From Plumapathes pennacea (taxonomy: Eukaryota > Cnidaria > Anthozoa > Antipatharia > Myriopathidae), in NCBI GenBank assembly GCA_964036295.1, contig OZ038462.1:13750440-13814439 (forward strand): DNA of 64,000 bases. Direction: 5' to 3'. Every line of letters begins with the position of its first letter. The stretch's first letter is position 1. The notes beneath the pieces were generated by a model. The model saw only the letters and a list, made by a program, of their open reading frames with translations, had not been told where the DNA came from and did not search any database. Positions 29,046-41,076 of the stretch are shown here, piece after piece. The position numbers and the translations under genes were made by a program.

Positions 29046-32000
29046 ATGGTGACCGAGTTTTATCGGGATATCCCTACCACTTCAACCATTCAAGATGCCG
29101 CCAACAACGACATAAATAAATCTCTGACAGGAATTTCGTCCGTGTTGTCCATTCTGGGGACATTAGCAATCATCTCCACGTACATCTTGTGGAAGGATGT
29201 GCGCACTTCATCGCGAAAGATTCTTGTCTACATCTCCATCGCTGACTTCTTCACTGCTTTGGGGAACATTTTGGGATTACTCGTCCCGACGGACAATTTG
29301 AATGTCTCTGACGAGTTCTGTAAAGTCCAGAGTTTTGTTACGACCTGTTCCAGTATGTGGTCGTTTCTTTGGACGGCGTTTTTGTCTGTGTTTCTGTTCG
29401 TGAGTGTCGCAAAGCGACGGCCAGACATTTCCGAGAAAATGATGCCATTTTTCCATGTTTTTGGCTGGCTTCTTCCTCTGGTTATCACAATAGTAGCTGC
29501 CTCCCTAAATGTTTTAGGGATGGACAGCGATAAGGGAAGCGCAGGCTGGTGTTGGATAAGCAGCAAAGCTGGTAACAAGCTGTTGTGGATGCTTATCACT
29601 GGAAAGGCTTGGGAGATTGCTGCTTACATCCTGATCGCAGTGTTTTATGCACTGCTGAAGCACCATTTAAAGCGACAGGTATTTATTAGCCATTCTGTAG
29701 TACAAAACTATTAAATTTGCAAAATTATTTAAATATGAAAATGCAAAATTAATGGGCAAATTAATCAAATTAATCAAATTGAAAAGGCTCTTCTCTCCAT
29801 CAGCACATGCAAGAATCAGGAATGGGCATCTTTTTCATTGATAGGCGTATCACTTACAGAACACATAAATGGGCTGTGGAATACAATTGTCATTCATCTA
29901 AGGGGCCATCGACAAATTCATCAGTTTCCCCACTTAAAAGGTGGGGGCACACTATAAAAGGCCTACACGGAGGTCTTCCTAAGGAAGATTTCAATAACGC
30001 TTTGATTAAACAAAATGGCTCCACTTATAAAACATGAATGATGCACAGTCTTTGTGAATTTTCCAAGCAAGAACTCATGACAATGATCAGAAATCAAACC
30101 TAGTTGAACTCCTCCCCAATTTATTTGTTCATTTCAGCATGATTTGAGTTAATATTGGACTGTCCGAAACGTGAAACAATTTGAATTTTTAAATTTAATT
30201 TCTTTTGTTTGGTATATTACTCACAAATAATCAATTCCCAAGAGCATAAACCAATGAAGGCCTTGTTTACAGTGTGCAAGAAACAAAAAATGTATCCTTG
30301 AATATTGGTCTGTCAAAAACCAAGGTGACTGGAATGGCTTGGGATTTGACCTTAATGTGGGGAACTGGTGAATATGTCAACGGCTTACAACAAGGACTAC
30401 ATTTTACAAAATTGCTAATTTTTAATATTTGATATCCAGTGGATCTCTATCATTCTGTATTACAATAGTATTATTCTTTCAGGGTGAATAACAAAAAGTT
30501 TTACACACACTAACAAAAGTCTATTATTAGAAATTTGATGGAAATTGGATAATGAGAGATGCTGTCAATATGACCTTGCAATGCAAAGCAGGCCTTACTG
30601 CATACATATGACTAACCTTTTGAATAGTGTGAACATGGTGAATACCGACATGTCCGAGCAACATATCCAGTAGCTGTTCCTTGACAAAAGAGCAACTTTT
30701 GTATCTGTCTGTGGGGCCCAACAGGATGCATTTGACTGGCATTTGACCAAAATATTTCAAAAAATTGAAATACCTAGGGGTTTGCTCAGCTGACTAAGAA
30801 TTCCAGGTATCAGCATGATCGATGACCGTCAGAAACGAAATGGTGAGCTTTTAAAATCAAATAAATAAGGTTAAGCTGGCTTTGGCGTATGATTGAGTTG
30901 GGGACAATTTAGATATGCTTTTGAAAACTTGCATTCAGTTTCTGATGGCCCAATCTGGCTGAAACCCGGAACAGCATACTAATATTTGAATGTGCTCTTT
31001 CTTGTGACAGGGTTATTTTTCAATTTGATTAATTTTGATTAATTTTACACAACTCCAGAATAAGATCAGCTTTTCCCACCTGTACTATGGTAAACTAAAT
31101 GCATTGATCAATATTCCCAGGGAGGACATCTTAATTTTGACATTTCCTCACACAGGTAAAAGACAAATACAAAGAGTACAGTGCCACAGGCAGACTCAAG
31201 GTTGCACAAAGGGCAGAGAGAAGGATGACATTTGTTCCAATTGTCTTTATGTTGGTGCGAATATGGGGAACTATTCGCTTCTTTTTGATGTATGTTGTTT
31301 CAAAAAATGACAATCCTGTGTGGCTGGTTTATTTTCAGGTATAAATGCTGAGTCTTAGTTTGTTTTCACTGTTCTATTGTTAATAGTTTATATATTAAAT
31401 ATAATAATATACAATTATGTGATTATTAAATAGTATCAAATAAATAAGTTTAGTATTACCATGTGATTAGTATTATCATGAAATTTTCATGGGAGTTCAA
31501 TTTTGCAAATTGCTGAATTTTTGTTTTGAGGACCAAATATTCACAAATTTAGATTTCAGACTATCTTGCTAGGAACAATTTTTTTGCAGATCTTGGGCAA
31601 GTTTCTGTCAAAGAATGTTTGCAAGAATATATTGTTTGCAGTCAATTTAATTGAATTAACTAATATACCTCTAATGTTTACTATAATATTATATTATGTA
31701 AGGGTCACTATTTTGACAAAGATTTAAAAATGGTGTTCCCGTACCAGAATACTTTTGACACTACAGCAAAATGTTCCCTAAGCTATCTTGCATTTTCTTC
31801 CATAATTACATGCATTTCACATCTTGGAAAAATACAAGTTAAGTTCCACAAGAATGCACCTCTTCAAAAGTGTCAATATTTTGATGGTACATGTTGTGAT
31901 TTCTTGATATCTATTTTTGTGTAGGGTGTTGGAGATAGTGGCCAGGGATTTGCCAACTTCATGCTCTTCTGCTTCTTCACTGAGAAATTCCAAAAGGAAG

Positions 32001-32179
32001 TAAAGATTTATGCTCAAAAAATTTGCTGCTGTTATCAAGCACATCCAAACAACTTGACTGAGGATAAACCAAGCACAAGTGAACAGCAACGGCCCCTAAT
32101 CAATGAGTCAACCCATCTCATTGGTGCACAGCCCTCAAATGATGTCTTGGAATCCAGCATGAAAATTCATCCATCATAA
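29046..32179 (+). CDS. GPR157: GPR157-like G-protein-coupled receptor
   Basis: Three coding exons join in phase 0: 29046-29678 (ends CAG|GTATTT), 31156-31338 (after CACAG, ends CAG|GTATAA) and 31925-32179 (after GTGTAG). They give 356 residues, near the roughly 335 of human GPR157. Seven hydrophobic segments are visible: about 28-50, 57-80, 92-120, 130-155 and 175-205 from exon 1, TM6 in exon 2 (MTFVPIVFMLVRIWGT) and TM7 across exons 2-3 (WLVYFQ then GVGDSGQGFANFMLFC). The GDSGQGF..F.LFC motif and the short loops are typical of the GPR157/cAMP-receptor-like group. The vertebrate protein signals through Gq at the primary cilium; that role is not shown here. The cytoplasmic tail is short and polar. 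Its ATG lies 93 bases from the inverted-repeat arm. Confidence 0.9.
29679..31155 (+). other. Intron 1 of the GPR157-like gene
   Basis: About 1.5 kb with GT...AG borders. A/T-rich, with no nested gene or repeat that I recognise. Confidence 0.8.
31339..31924 (+). other. Intron 2 of the GPR157-like gene
   Basis: About 0.6 kb, GTATAA...TGTGTAG, A/T-rich with ATTAT-type simple sequence. Nothing else seen. Confidence 0.8.
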
Positions 32180-32779
32180 ACAGCAGCATCAGGTTTTTAC
32201 ATTATGGTTATTGTTTTGTTTGAAAATTTTAGATTATGTTTGCCTAGGGTGGAGGGAGGGGTACTCGGTTGGGGGTAATCTGCTGATGCTTTCAAACCCA
32301 GACCCTACTTGAGACCCAAATTTGTAAATTTAAATGTTTCAAGCATATTTTACAATATTGGCATAGTAGCACACTTTAATCCAATACCACGACTTTGGGC
32401 TGTGTTAGTGCATCTGATGTTTTACACCTTTTCATTTTTAGTCTTGTAGTATTTTGTATTGTTTGAATAATAGGTTCAACTTGTAAAATACACATCTTGT
32501 AAGTTATTTGTCGCTACTGCCTGCCTAACTTGAAGTTAGAAAGGGTACTTCACAAGAACATTTTTGTTTCACATTTACAAAAAAATGTTTAGTAGGCCTC
32601 ACTAAAAATGGTAAAGTACATACAGTATAGGCAAATGAGTTGTCTTTGACAAATCTTTCACCTCCTCTCCCAGGGACATTCCAAAAGTAATCAATAATAT
32701 TGATGCTGTACAGTATACTATATATTTTGTATATTTTACATTCATGTAAACAAATAGGAAAGTCTGATAATAAATAAAA
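32180..32779 (+). other. 3' region of the GPR157-like gene
   Basis: Probable 3' UTR with AATAAA at 32769-32774. A fragment of the G-rich MITE family (GGGTGGAGGGAGGGGTACTC, with CCCTACTTGAGACCC) begins near 32250. Confidence 0.45.
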
Positions 32780-33730
32780 CATAATTTATTTTTTACACAC
32801 TTTACACACTTTATTTTATTATATTTCTTAAATTAATACATAACTTGGACTGACCTGCAGGTAGCATAGCTAATCGAGGCGGGTCAGTCTCTAAATTTAC
32901 ATAAATTATTTATTACAGAATGTACTTTACTTACATTATATACACTACATACACTACATTACATGTTTTACATTATTTTCATTTGATCATGCAATTTAAA
33001 GCATTTGATTGTACAAATTGACACAAAACAAGGAAAACTAGCGAAGATTTTGGAGAAACTGAAATACAAATATAAACAATTTTGAAATTATCGTGGGTGT
33101 TTCAATATACGAGTCTTCGTTTTTAAAGATGTCAAACAGTTTTTCTTTTAGTTTGTATTTGAATGCCTTTTTGATAGTTCTTTTAGGTAATTGGGTATCT
33201 CATTCCAAATTTTGGCACCAACTCGCGAAAAAGCATCTTTTTGAACGTCAAGTCTCGATCTTTTTATGTAAAAGTTTTCAGATGTTGATGTCGTGTGGTT
33301 ATAAGAATGAATTCTTGATGTTCTGGAAAACAAATTTAAAATGTTTGTTGGTGCAATATTATTACTAACATCGTGCATTAAGTTGCAAACAGATTCGTAA
33401 TATAAAAAGTTTAGTGGTAAAGTTTTGGCATTGACAAATAAAGGTATTGCATGTTCTCTATAATTATACAAGTCTGCAGACAAACGTATGACAACACAAG
33501 TGTGAGTGTATAATTTTATCATTTTATTAGATCTATTTATGCTGTCGGTTCTAAACTTAGAAAAGAATGAATATGCAGTAACATGATAATATTTAGAAAG
33601 AAAAATGGTAGAAGAAAATGAATATATAAATGTGTATGCATACAAATTAGTACAAATTTATTGTTAATCATTAATAATATTATCTTTAGGGCTTTGTGAT
33701 TATGTCTTGTGAGAACACTTTCATTCATAA
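32780..33730 (-). mobile_element. Truncated non-LTR retrotransposon (LINE) 3' end
   Basis: Minus-strand reading gives the C-terminal tail of a LINE reverse transcriptase: RTSRIHSYNHTTSTSENFYI, then FSRVGAKIWNEIPNYLKELS, close to the 'HSYNTR...G...WN.LP..IK' ending of Jockey/CR1/RTE-type ORF2. An indel in an A-run near 33176 shifts the last 50 codons. Downstream is a 3' UTR with CCTCGATTAGCTATGC, ending in an A/T-rich tail near 32780. It is 5'-truncated, as usual for LINEs. Confidence 0.75.
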
Positions 33731-33945
33731 CAATAAATTATGCAGTTATTCTCTGCTATTTTAATGACTAAACTGGATAAATCTAGCTTCTACTTCAGAA
33801 TATGTACTAACATTAGGTCATTACGCAACCTGAAGCCCTTGGAATTTTATATTTTTTGTTAAATCAGGACCAATATTGGTTACCCGATTTTGTGCTGTCC
33901 AATTAAATAGTTGCTATACTGTTATCTCACATTGGGACAGCTTAA

Positions 33946-34123
33946 AGCCTGGTCCTCACTAGCGCATAAGCATAAGCACAAGCATAAGCATAAGAATAAG
34001 AGAGCGACAGTGGCGACATAAGCATAAGCATAAAGAACGAACAAGTTTGATCCTTATGCTTATGCTTATGTCGCCACTGTCGCTCTCTTATTCTTATGCT
34101 TATGCGCTAGTGAGGACAAGGCT
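33946..34123. mobile_element. 178-bp fold-back MITE, TAA target duplication
   Basis: Almost entirely palindromic. The ends AGCCTGGTCCTCACTAGCGC and GCGCTAGTGAGGACAAGGCT are flanked by TAA (33943-33945 and 34124-34126), as for PIF/Harbinger-type elements. The arms consist of repeated GCATAA units, and the left arm has extra repeats relative to the right. Confidence 0.85.
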
Positions 34124-34126
34124 TAA

Positions 34127-34714
34127 GGGAACGGAACTGTTGTGACAGCTCTTTCGGGGTTCCTTTTTTTAGGTATTTGTGCTTCAACACTTACAGGACT
34201 TACAGATATGGTACAAATTCTTACTGGGCCTCATGCAGTAGCACTGAATCAGTTGAATACATGTGCGACTGCATGTTGTTTCTGAAGGTTAATTTACAGC
34301 ATATGGCAGATGTTATCTATTGCCGGGACATACACATTCACTGTGGTCAACAGCAACTTTGGGCGGCATTCTTGACTGCAGTGATCTTGACTGATGATTC
34401 TTGACTGATGATCGACAAATGATATAGGTATAACCAGCAGTTTCATAACTTTATGATAGTCAAGTGCATATAATAGAAAATTCAAAATAATACGCTAGGG
34501 GCACATTATACAGAATGGTAATCTATAAGAGCTTTAAAACATTTTTGCTTGTTTTACAAAATGTTTTATTTGCAGACTGTTTCAAAGAAAGATTTTATGG
34601 ATCAGCACTGCTAATTTTATTCTGGAACTGGCCCAAACAAAATAATCTGCCCTTTATTTGTTTACAAGACTAAACTAAATTCATTCCTCTCTTCTTTAGC
34701 TTATGTATACTTTC
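34127..34714. other. Intergenic and 3' UTR of CDC20
   Basis: On the minus strand AATAAA (34658-34653) lies about 60 bases past the CDC20 stop and is the likely polyadenylation signal. The rest has no gene. Confidence 0.5.
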
Positions 34715-37700
34715 TCATCGTAGGCTCATCACATCCATGAGCCGACTGCTAGAAGCCTTCTGACTACCTTTTCTTGCATTTTTCTTTGTCTTTTGCTCAT
34801 GTTCAAAGCACTTCCAAATCCTCAAGGTCTCATCTGCACCCAAAGAGGCCACTGTCTGGCCACAGGGGGACATGGACAGACACATCACACGAGATGTGTG
34901 GCCATGTAACTCAGTGACATGTGTCATGGCTGGGTACTTCCAGATCGTTAACTGATTGCTTGAATAGCCATGACTTGACAGCAACTCCTTGTATTGTTGG
35001 GACCACAGAAGGCCACTCACCTAAACAAGCAGAGTAAACAAGTGAGTAAACAAAAAGCCACTAACCCAAACACAAACAAAGTGGGTAAACAAAAGGCTGC
35101 TATAAAAACTCTGCTCAACATCAACACCCTTTATTTGAGTACATCAGGTTTTATCTGAGTTGACATGCAAGTTGACTGTTTTCAAGGCATGAGATATATT
35201 TTCATGTAATTTGAATAATGAAAACAAATCATTGGTCACTTTGGCCCTTCATGCACTTGGGCTTTGAGCTGGCACTTACCGAGTCAGAGATACATGTATT
35301 CAATAATTCAACTCACCTGACTTTTGGTGTCTATGCTGCTCACACATGCCCCCGTGCTGGTATTCCAGAAATGGATGTGACGGTCAGCACTTCCTCCCCC
35401 ACTAGCAAGAATATGTGGTTGCCATGGACACCAAGCCAGTGCCTACAAAGGACGAAACTTTTAAGCACAAGTTTTTTCCTCAGACACAAGTTTTCAAAGT
35501 TATGTGTTAGTCTGTGTGGCAGGCACTCCTTTTTGAGTGTGTGATATCCCTGCCACCTCTAACCCTTTGTGGGTTTGGAATGCCTGCCACAAAGAACATC
35601 AGAAACATTCTGTCAGCAACATACTTACACAGCACCACTTCAATCCACGGTGATCAATTTAATTTTTTTTTCAATCAATATAATGTAATTATTACACTGC
35701 AGTTATTCGTACAGTGGCTGGAGAACTTGCCTTTTGTTGATTGAACTATAAACTCTCAAAAGATTACTCAACCATTTCACTTTGAATGGTTTGGAGAATC
35801 TGAATTCTGAATTGGTCCACCACATAAACAAAATACAGACCTTCACTGCAGACTGATGGCGATTTAGAGTATGTACTGGGACAGTGTCCTCTCCACCTCC
35901 CCCTAGGGACCAAATGTTCACCATGTTGTCATTGCCTCCACTGGCCAGATGTTTCCCATCATGTGACCACTGGAGACCACATACCTCTTGGGAGTGGTGC
36001 AGGAGGGATGCTACATGATGATTAGCTACTCGGACATCGTGATGATGGATACCTCCACTTCTAGATCCACTTAGGAGAAAAAACATTCAGTTGATATACA
36101 TTCAGTTGATATACTGCCTGGGCTTCGACCACCTGAGGAATAGTCTTTTTCAAAATCAAATGTAAACAAAATGAAAAGTTAACTACTGAGCAGGCCAGGT
36201 CCACACAACCTTTCATTCTCAAGCTCAAAGTACTGTATGCAGTAAACTCCTGTATTTTTTTAGGAAAATTAATGTAAGGGGAATGTATATTGATACTACT
36301 GTAGTTTAATCGGCTTTCATCTAAGCAAGGTATCAAAAGCCTAGTTTTCTTTACTGTGAGAAACTAAAAGAGAACATTGTTGATCAGTGTTCATGGAGTG
36401 AAAGAGTTACGTAAACATTGCACTGTTAGTATAAAGTAGTTACCTTGCTATGAGATGGGAGTTCCAGGCCAAAGCACCAACTCGTGACAAGTGTCCAGGC
36501 ATGCTTCTGAGACACCGACTGCTCTTTACATCCCACAGCTAGTCACATTGCATATAAGAAGATACATATATTTATGTGTGTTGATATCAGCCAAGCAGTG
36601 ATCTTGCATGTTTTTGCATTTCTTAGTGGTGGGAATCTCTGTATTGAGTTTATGAAATAAACAGAATAATACATGGACCCTTGGTCCAAATATAAAATTT
36701 ATCTTCTCATGTTCATCTCGATATCTCAGGACACTCCATATCTCTACAAGCCCATGCACCATTCTCTGTATACTGTACTTAATAACCTATCATCAATCCA
36801 GAACTTGTAGTTTATTTTTATGGGAAATGATCAAACCAAGGTTTTATCTCAACTTTTTAATAAATGCATTTTTTGAGTGACCCCAACATTTTTATGCATT
36901 TTAAAAATTATATATATGTTGACACTGCAATATTATAAAGCACCAAAATTGAATTTGTCACTACAAAAGTACACAAATAAACAATTGAGCAATTATAAAT
37001 AATAAAGTGTTAAAAACTAAGCATGGAAAGGGGTGTGACCAGAGGTGTTAACTGAACAAAGTACCAAGAATTGACAAAATAATTAATGCCCTTTGGAGGA
37101 ATGTACAGATTCTTGGATACCTGAACTTCTCCATTGCAGTTGCCCACAGCCAAGATGTTGCCACTCTCTGTCCATGACACACTAGTCACATGGTCATCAC
37201 CTTCCATCTGGAACAAGTGTTGTACCTCCCCACTGTGTGGATTCCAAATGTACACAGCCCCTCCAAGAGCAAGTCCCAGCAAATTGTTCTGACCCCAGTC
37301 CAACAGATTGAGATCTGGAAATCAGAAACATGAAGCAATCCTGTGGCTGATTCAGTTGAAGCTCCCTTTGGCTTGCTCATTAGTACACAAAATACCTTGC
37401 ATCTTTTCAAATATTTGCTTTTGCTCAAGAGTACACTACAATATTATTTACCCCGTTTGAACCCCCTCACAAAATCCTGGGTCTGCCCCAGCAATATTAT
37501 TCTACATGCATAAATAGATGTTTATCAAACTATATATGTGCAAACAGGTTCTAAATAATTACTTTATAAAATTGTACACAAGGGTAGGAAAGGTTGCAAG
37601 GGTTAGATTAATGTGACTTGTATGTGACACTACATACTTTATTTAGGTGCTGTAATATCAATATGATCAAACATTTAATTGATCACTGAGTATATGACAC

Positions 37701-39426
37701 CAAGCTTGGATACAAAATGAATGTATCCAATATGGTTATAATCTAACACTGGACTGAGACTTGGTAATTTCCATTGATTATACAATTCATGTAGTATGAT
37801 CAGTATACTTACAGAAATCATCGCAAAGACCTGGGGCATCCAGAATTCTGTCTGCAGCCTGTGAAATGTGCCGTGTTGCTCTACCTTTTGGCACAGTTGG
37901 TTTGCTCTGGCAGTACAGTACCCTCAGATGATTCTGATAACCTATAGAGCAGCATTGAGCTTTATAGTTTTAGTGTAGCTCGGTTCCTGTCTATTTCTCC
38001 TCAACATGTTGTTAACAACATTTTACAACTCTGTGGTATTTAGAACTTAAAAAAATGCAATACATTTTCTTACTGGTTCCTCCAAATCAACCAAATTTTT
38101 GTTCAATGAAACACTTACAGCTCAGGCAGATTAGTCATTTGAAGTGTTCTATGTTGTTTATCTACTTTGTTCTGTTGTAATGCTGATGACTTGAAAAGGG
38201 TGTCTTGTGTTAGGGAACAGTTGGCACTTAACAGTAACTGTGAAGTCATGGAAGTGTTATTTTGGCACCCCACACACAAAATGTCTACAAAAATCAACTC
38301 AAAATAAACGACACAAGGGATTTTGTCCAAATAATCATGCATCCAGTTTGAAATCAACAATACAAGATCCATCATTCAGAAGTACCAAAATATGCAACAG
38401 CCCTCTTCCACACTAGCTCTTCCTCCGGGGGGGGGCACTCATTATAATTTTGGGTGGGGGTGTGCCGCCCGGTCCTGAAAACCCTTACCCTATTTCAGAC
38501 CAAAATACCTGATTTTCTATACCCTATTTCAGACCTGACTCCAAAATGTACACCCTATTTAAGACCTTTGTTTGGGTATTTTTGTCCTTTTGCAACGATT
38601 TCCGCCCTGTGTTTTCTTCCATTTGCCGTGCAATGTCCGCGGCAACATATTTCTGTTAAAATCATACCTATCCCAGACCAAAAAGACAAAATCGATACCC
38701 TATTTCAGACCAAAAAGGCAAAATCGATACCCTATTTCTGACTAAAAATGCTTGAAAACGATACCCTTTGGGGCGGTACATACCTATATGGCTTATATAT
38801 GGGAGTAACCCCCCCCCCCCCCCCCCCCAGGCTCTTCCTCTCCCCAGTATACTGTATGGATGTATGGAAGGGATATTTCTCGAGTTTTTAAAGCACTTGT
38901 ACCATGAAGTGTTAAATTTATGCAAAGCAGAACACGTGCCGAGTTTCTCACCTTCCTTTGGAGCGGGAGCTTGATTCTTGAAGCGAAGGATTCTACTATT
39001 CCCTCTGACATGTTCATCCTTGAGCTTCTGCAGTTCCATGCCGTAAGCTCCATTTTCGCTTGTAACGTCGCTTTCCTCGTCCGTCTTGTTCGAGGCACGA
39101 ACGAGCTGATAATGTCCCCACTCAACATCAACTGCAGATCTGTTTGGTATAAAGCGGTCTCCACAGTTTGGAGTTGCAGGCTGTTTGCCCGCTTTCTTTG
39201 TGGGTGTTTTCGACGGCGTCTTGTTGGGCGTCTTTGTAACGCGGGATTTCACTCTCGCTGCCTGTGGTTGGATCGGCGATAAAGGTCCACTGGATGCCGT
39301 GAGAGAGTATTGAGGTTCTCGCTCCTGTAGTTTCCGTTGCCAACGAGGTACTGGTCCTCTCGTAAGCGGTGCTTCAAGCTTTTGTAAGCACTCGTTTACG
39401 CCAGCTTCGAAGTGAAAGTGGGCCAT
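34715..39426 (-). CDS. CDC20: CDC20/Fizzy, APC/C activator
   Basis: Seven coding exons on the minus strand: 39426-38952, 37941-37813, 37314-37121, 36538-36444, 36069-35841, 35442-35317 and 35020-34715. All have GT/AG borders and consistent phases; they total 1554 bases, or 517 residues (human CDC20 has 499). Exon 1 carries the C-box DRFIPNRSA (residues 90-98), which contacts the APC/C, and a RILRF motif like the MAD2-binding site. The WD40 propeller follows, with characteristic CDC20 phrases such as [35 protein letters not shown] and [11 protein letters not shown]. The C-terminus ends SLR rather than the usual IR tail, and I saw no KEN box in exon 1. In mitosis the protein brings substrates to the APC/C. 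A G-rich MITE sits in intron 1. Confidence 0.95.
38416..38838. mobile_element. G-rich MITE in CDC20 intron 1
   Basis: Bounded by GCTCTTCC(TC) at 38416-38425 and 38831-38840, an apparent 8-10-bp target duplication. The ends are a run of G with CACTC (left) and GAGTAA with a run of about 20 C (right). The interior repeats ACCCTATTTCAGACC at roughly 30-80-base spacing. The same family occurs at 47858-48311 and in fragments at about 26.6 and 32.25 kb. Confidence 0.75.
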
Positions 39427-39592
39427 TTTCCTTGGTGTACAAACGAACCGTTAAAGTTAGCTAGCGAAGCTTTAGTTTAGCAAATGCACACTCTGTTAAG
39501 TACTAGTAATGTTTCTGAAGTATCCAGGCAGATACAATAACTGATTTTCCAGGTAGTTTACACTTGATCAAGCGTTCGGCACAAAAGATCGA

Positions 39593-39658
39593 TTTCGCGC
39601 GAAGCAGATTTTTTAAATGCCGAAGATGTGCGATATGATTGGTTTAGATTATCACGTG
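39593..39658 (-). promoter_or_regulatory. CDC20 promoter elements: E-box, CCAAT, CHR-like, E2F-like
   Basis: Upstream of the CDC20 ATG, in order towards the gene: CACGTG (39653-39658), CCAAT on the minus strand (39642-39638), TTTAAA (39617-39612, like the CHR of G2/M genes) and the palindrome TTTCGCGCGAAG (39593-39604, E2F-like). NF-Y and CHR elements are known to drive vertebrate CDC20 late in the cell cycle; use in this organism is inferred. Confidence 0.5.
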
Positions 39659-39659
39659 A

Positions 39660-40054
39660 TACAGAGAGAGAATGGGTACTACATTGAGGAGCGGGGACTA
39701 GTAACTATAGTGCGCCTGCAATGTAGCAGCGGCAATTCTATTCAAGACCCGAATCAACGTCCATGAGCAAGAAACTAGTCATAATCGGTCTTGGTTTTTA
39801 TGCAAGTATCGTGGTCATGGAACCCTCGTCGGGCTGCTGTTATCACGTTCTGGTTGAACTTTGAACGGTCAGCAAGTTTTCTATAAAAAAGAAGAGCGAG
39901 GCTTCTGATCCCCAGCCGGTATTAAAGTACTGTAGAGTCTTCAATATACACGTACATAGTTTTCAAAAGACCATAGAGTTCCAAAGGTGACGTCATCATT
40001 TCCCGTTCGAACCTCTAAACCACATCATGCGATATACACAGTTGTAGATAGATG

Positions 40055-40091
<37 letters not shown>

Positions 40092-41076
40092 CTTTTATAT
40101 ATACACAATAGACAAAAGCGTACAGCTTGTGGGGTCGTGTGCTACTAAGATATATATAAAATCATCTAGCCTAAAATTAATCGTTAACACCAAGGTTACC
40201 TCGAATGTGAACTCTTCGAACACGTTTACTGATTTCAGCTTTTTGAAGCTATTTGCATACATGCAAATAGCTTCTATGTCGGCGGTTTGGACTAACAGCC
40301 GTTCGGCCCATCTCATTAGGTCAATAAAATGTTCCCCCTCTAGGTGGCAAAAACTACTTAGGGGGGAGGGGGCATGAAGTGTTATCCATATAAAAGCCGC
40401 CGTGGTACAGGTCCTGTGAGAGAGTTTGTCTTTTGTTATCTACTTAACACAAAGAATGCACAGAGAGATTTCCAGTAAAGGGTTTCCGTGCTAATGTTAT
40501 AACTTGGCGACAGAATGTCAGAAGCTAAATTACCTCTCCAGGGAGGGGTTTTCTAAATATAATTGGCTCTCTCGCACGTGGAGAATCAAGGCACTATTTA
40601 ATGGCGGCTGTGAGTGTTGCTGATTCTTTGGTTGTTGTGGAAATCTACCCCCCCTCCACCCCTGGCTGACATATCCGTAGTATCTGGACAAAAAGCCCTG
40701 CGTTTACTCGAAATTGTTCACGTGTCCAGATTAAATATTCACTCGTAGCGAGGGAAAAACGACGGTTTGTTTGAAGCGTTGGTAAGCAGCTCGCAGACAA
40801 ATGCATAGGCGAAAGCGTGCAATTTTCGTGAAGACATATACTGAGTGCGGCCGGGGTCTTGCCGACACAAAAAACAAACATACTGAATTTACATTTCTGG
40901 CCGGACAGGTTGCCTGCTCATTAATTAACACTGGTCAATTAGTTTATAGATATTCGCGCGTCAAAGAACAGGTCCGGGATTATGGTTGAAACCCGCGTTT
41001 TAACTTCTGAAGAGGATGCCGCCCAGCTTCTCAGCGGTGTCTCATAGCATTCAGATTGTAGGCCGAAAAAAGCAAA
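39660..41076. other. Intergenic between CDC20 and class A GPCR
   Basis: Contains a (GATA)n microsatellite at 40046-40090 and probable 5' sequence of the receptor gene. No other gene supported. Confidence 0.5.
40046..40090. repeat. (GATA)n microsatellite
   Basis: About eleven GATA units with one GATG interruption. Confidence 0.95.

Noticed and set aside
29228..29599. Minus-strand 123-codon ORF
   Set aside because: Antisense shadow of exon 1 of the GPR157-like receptor.
40046..40090. GATA repeats as a possible CRISPR or regulatory array
   Set aside because: A simple microsatellite in a eukaryotic intergenic region; no spacers.
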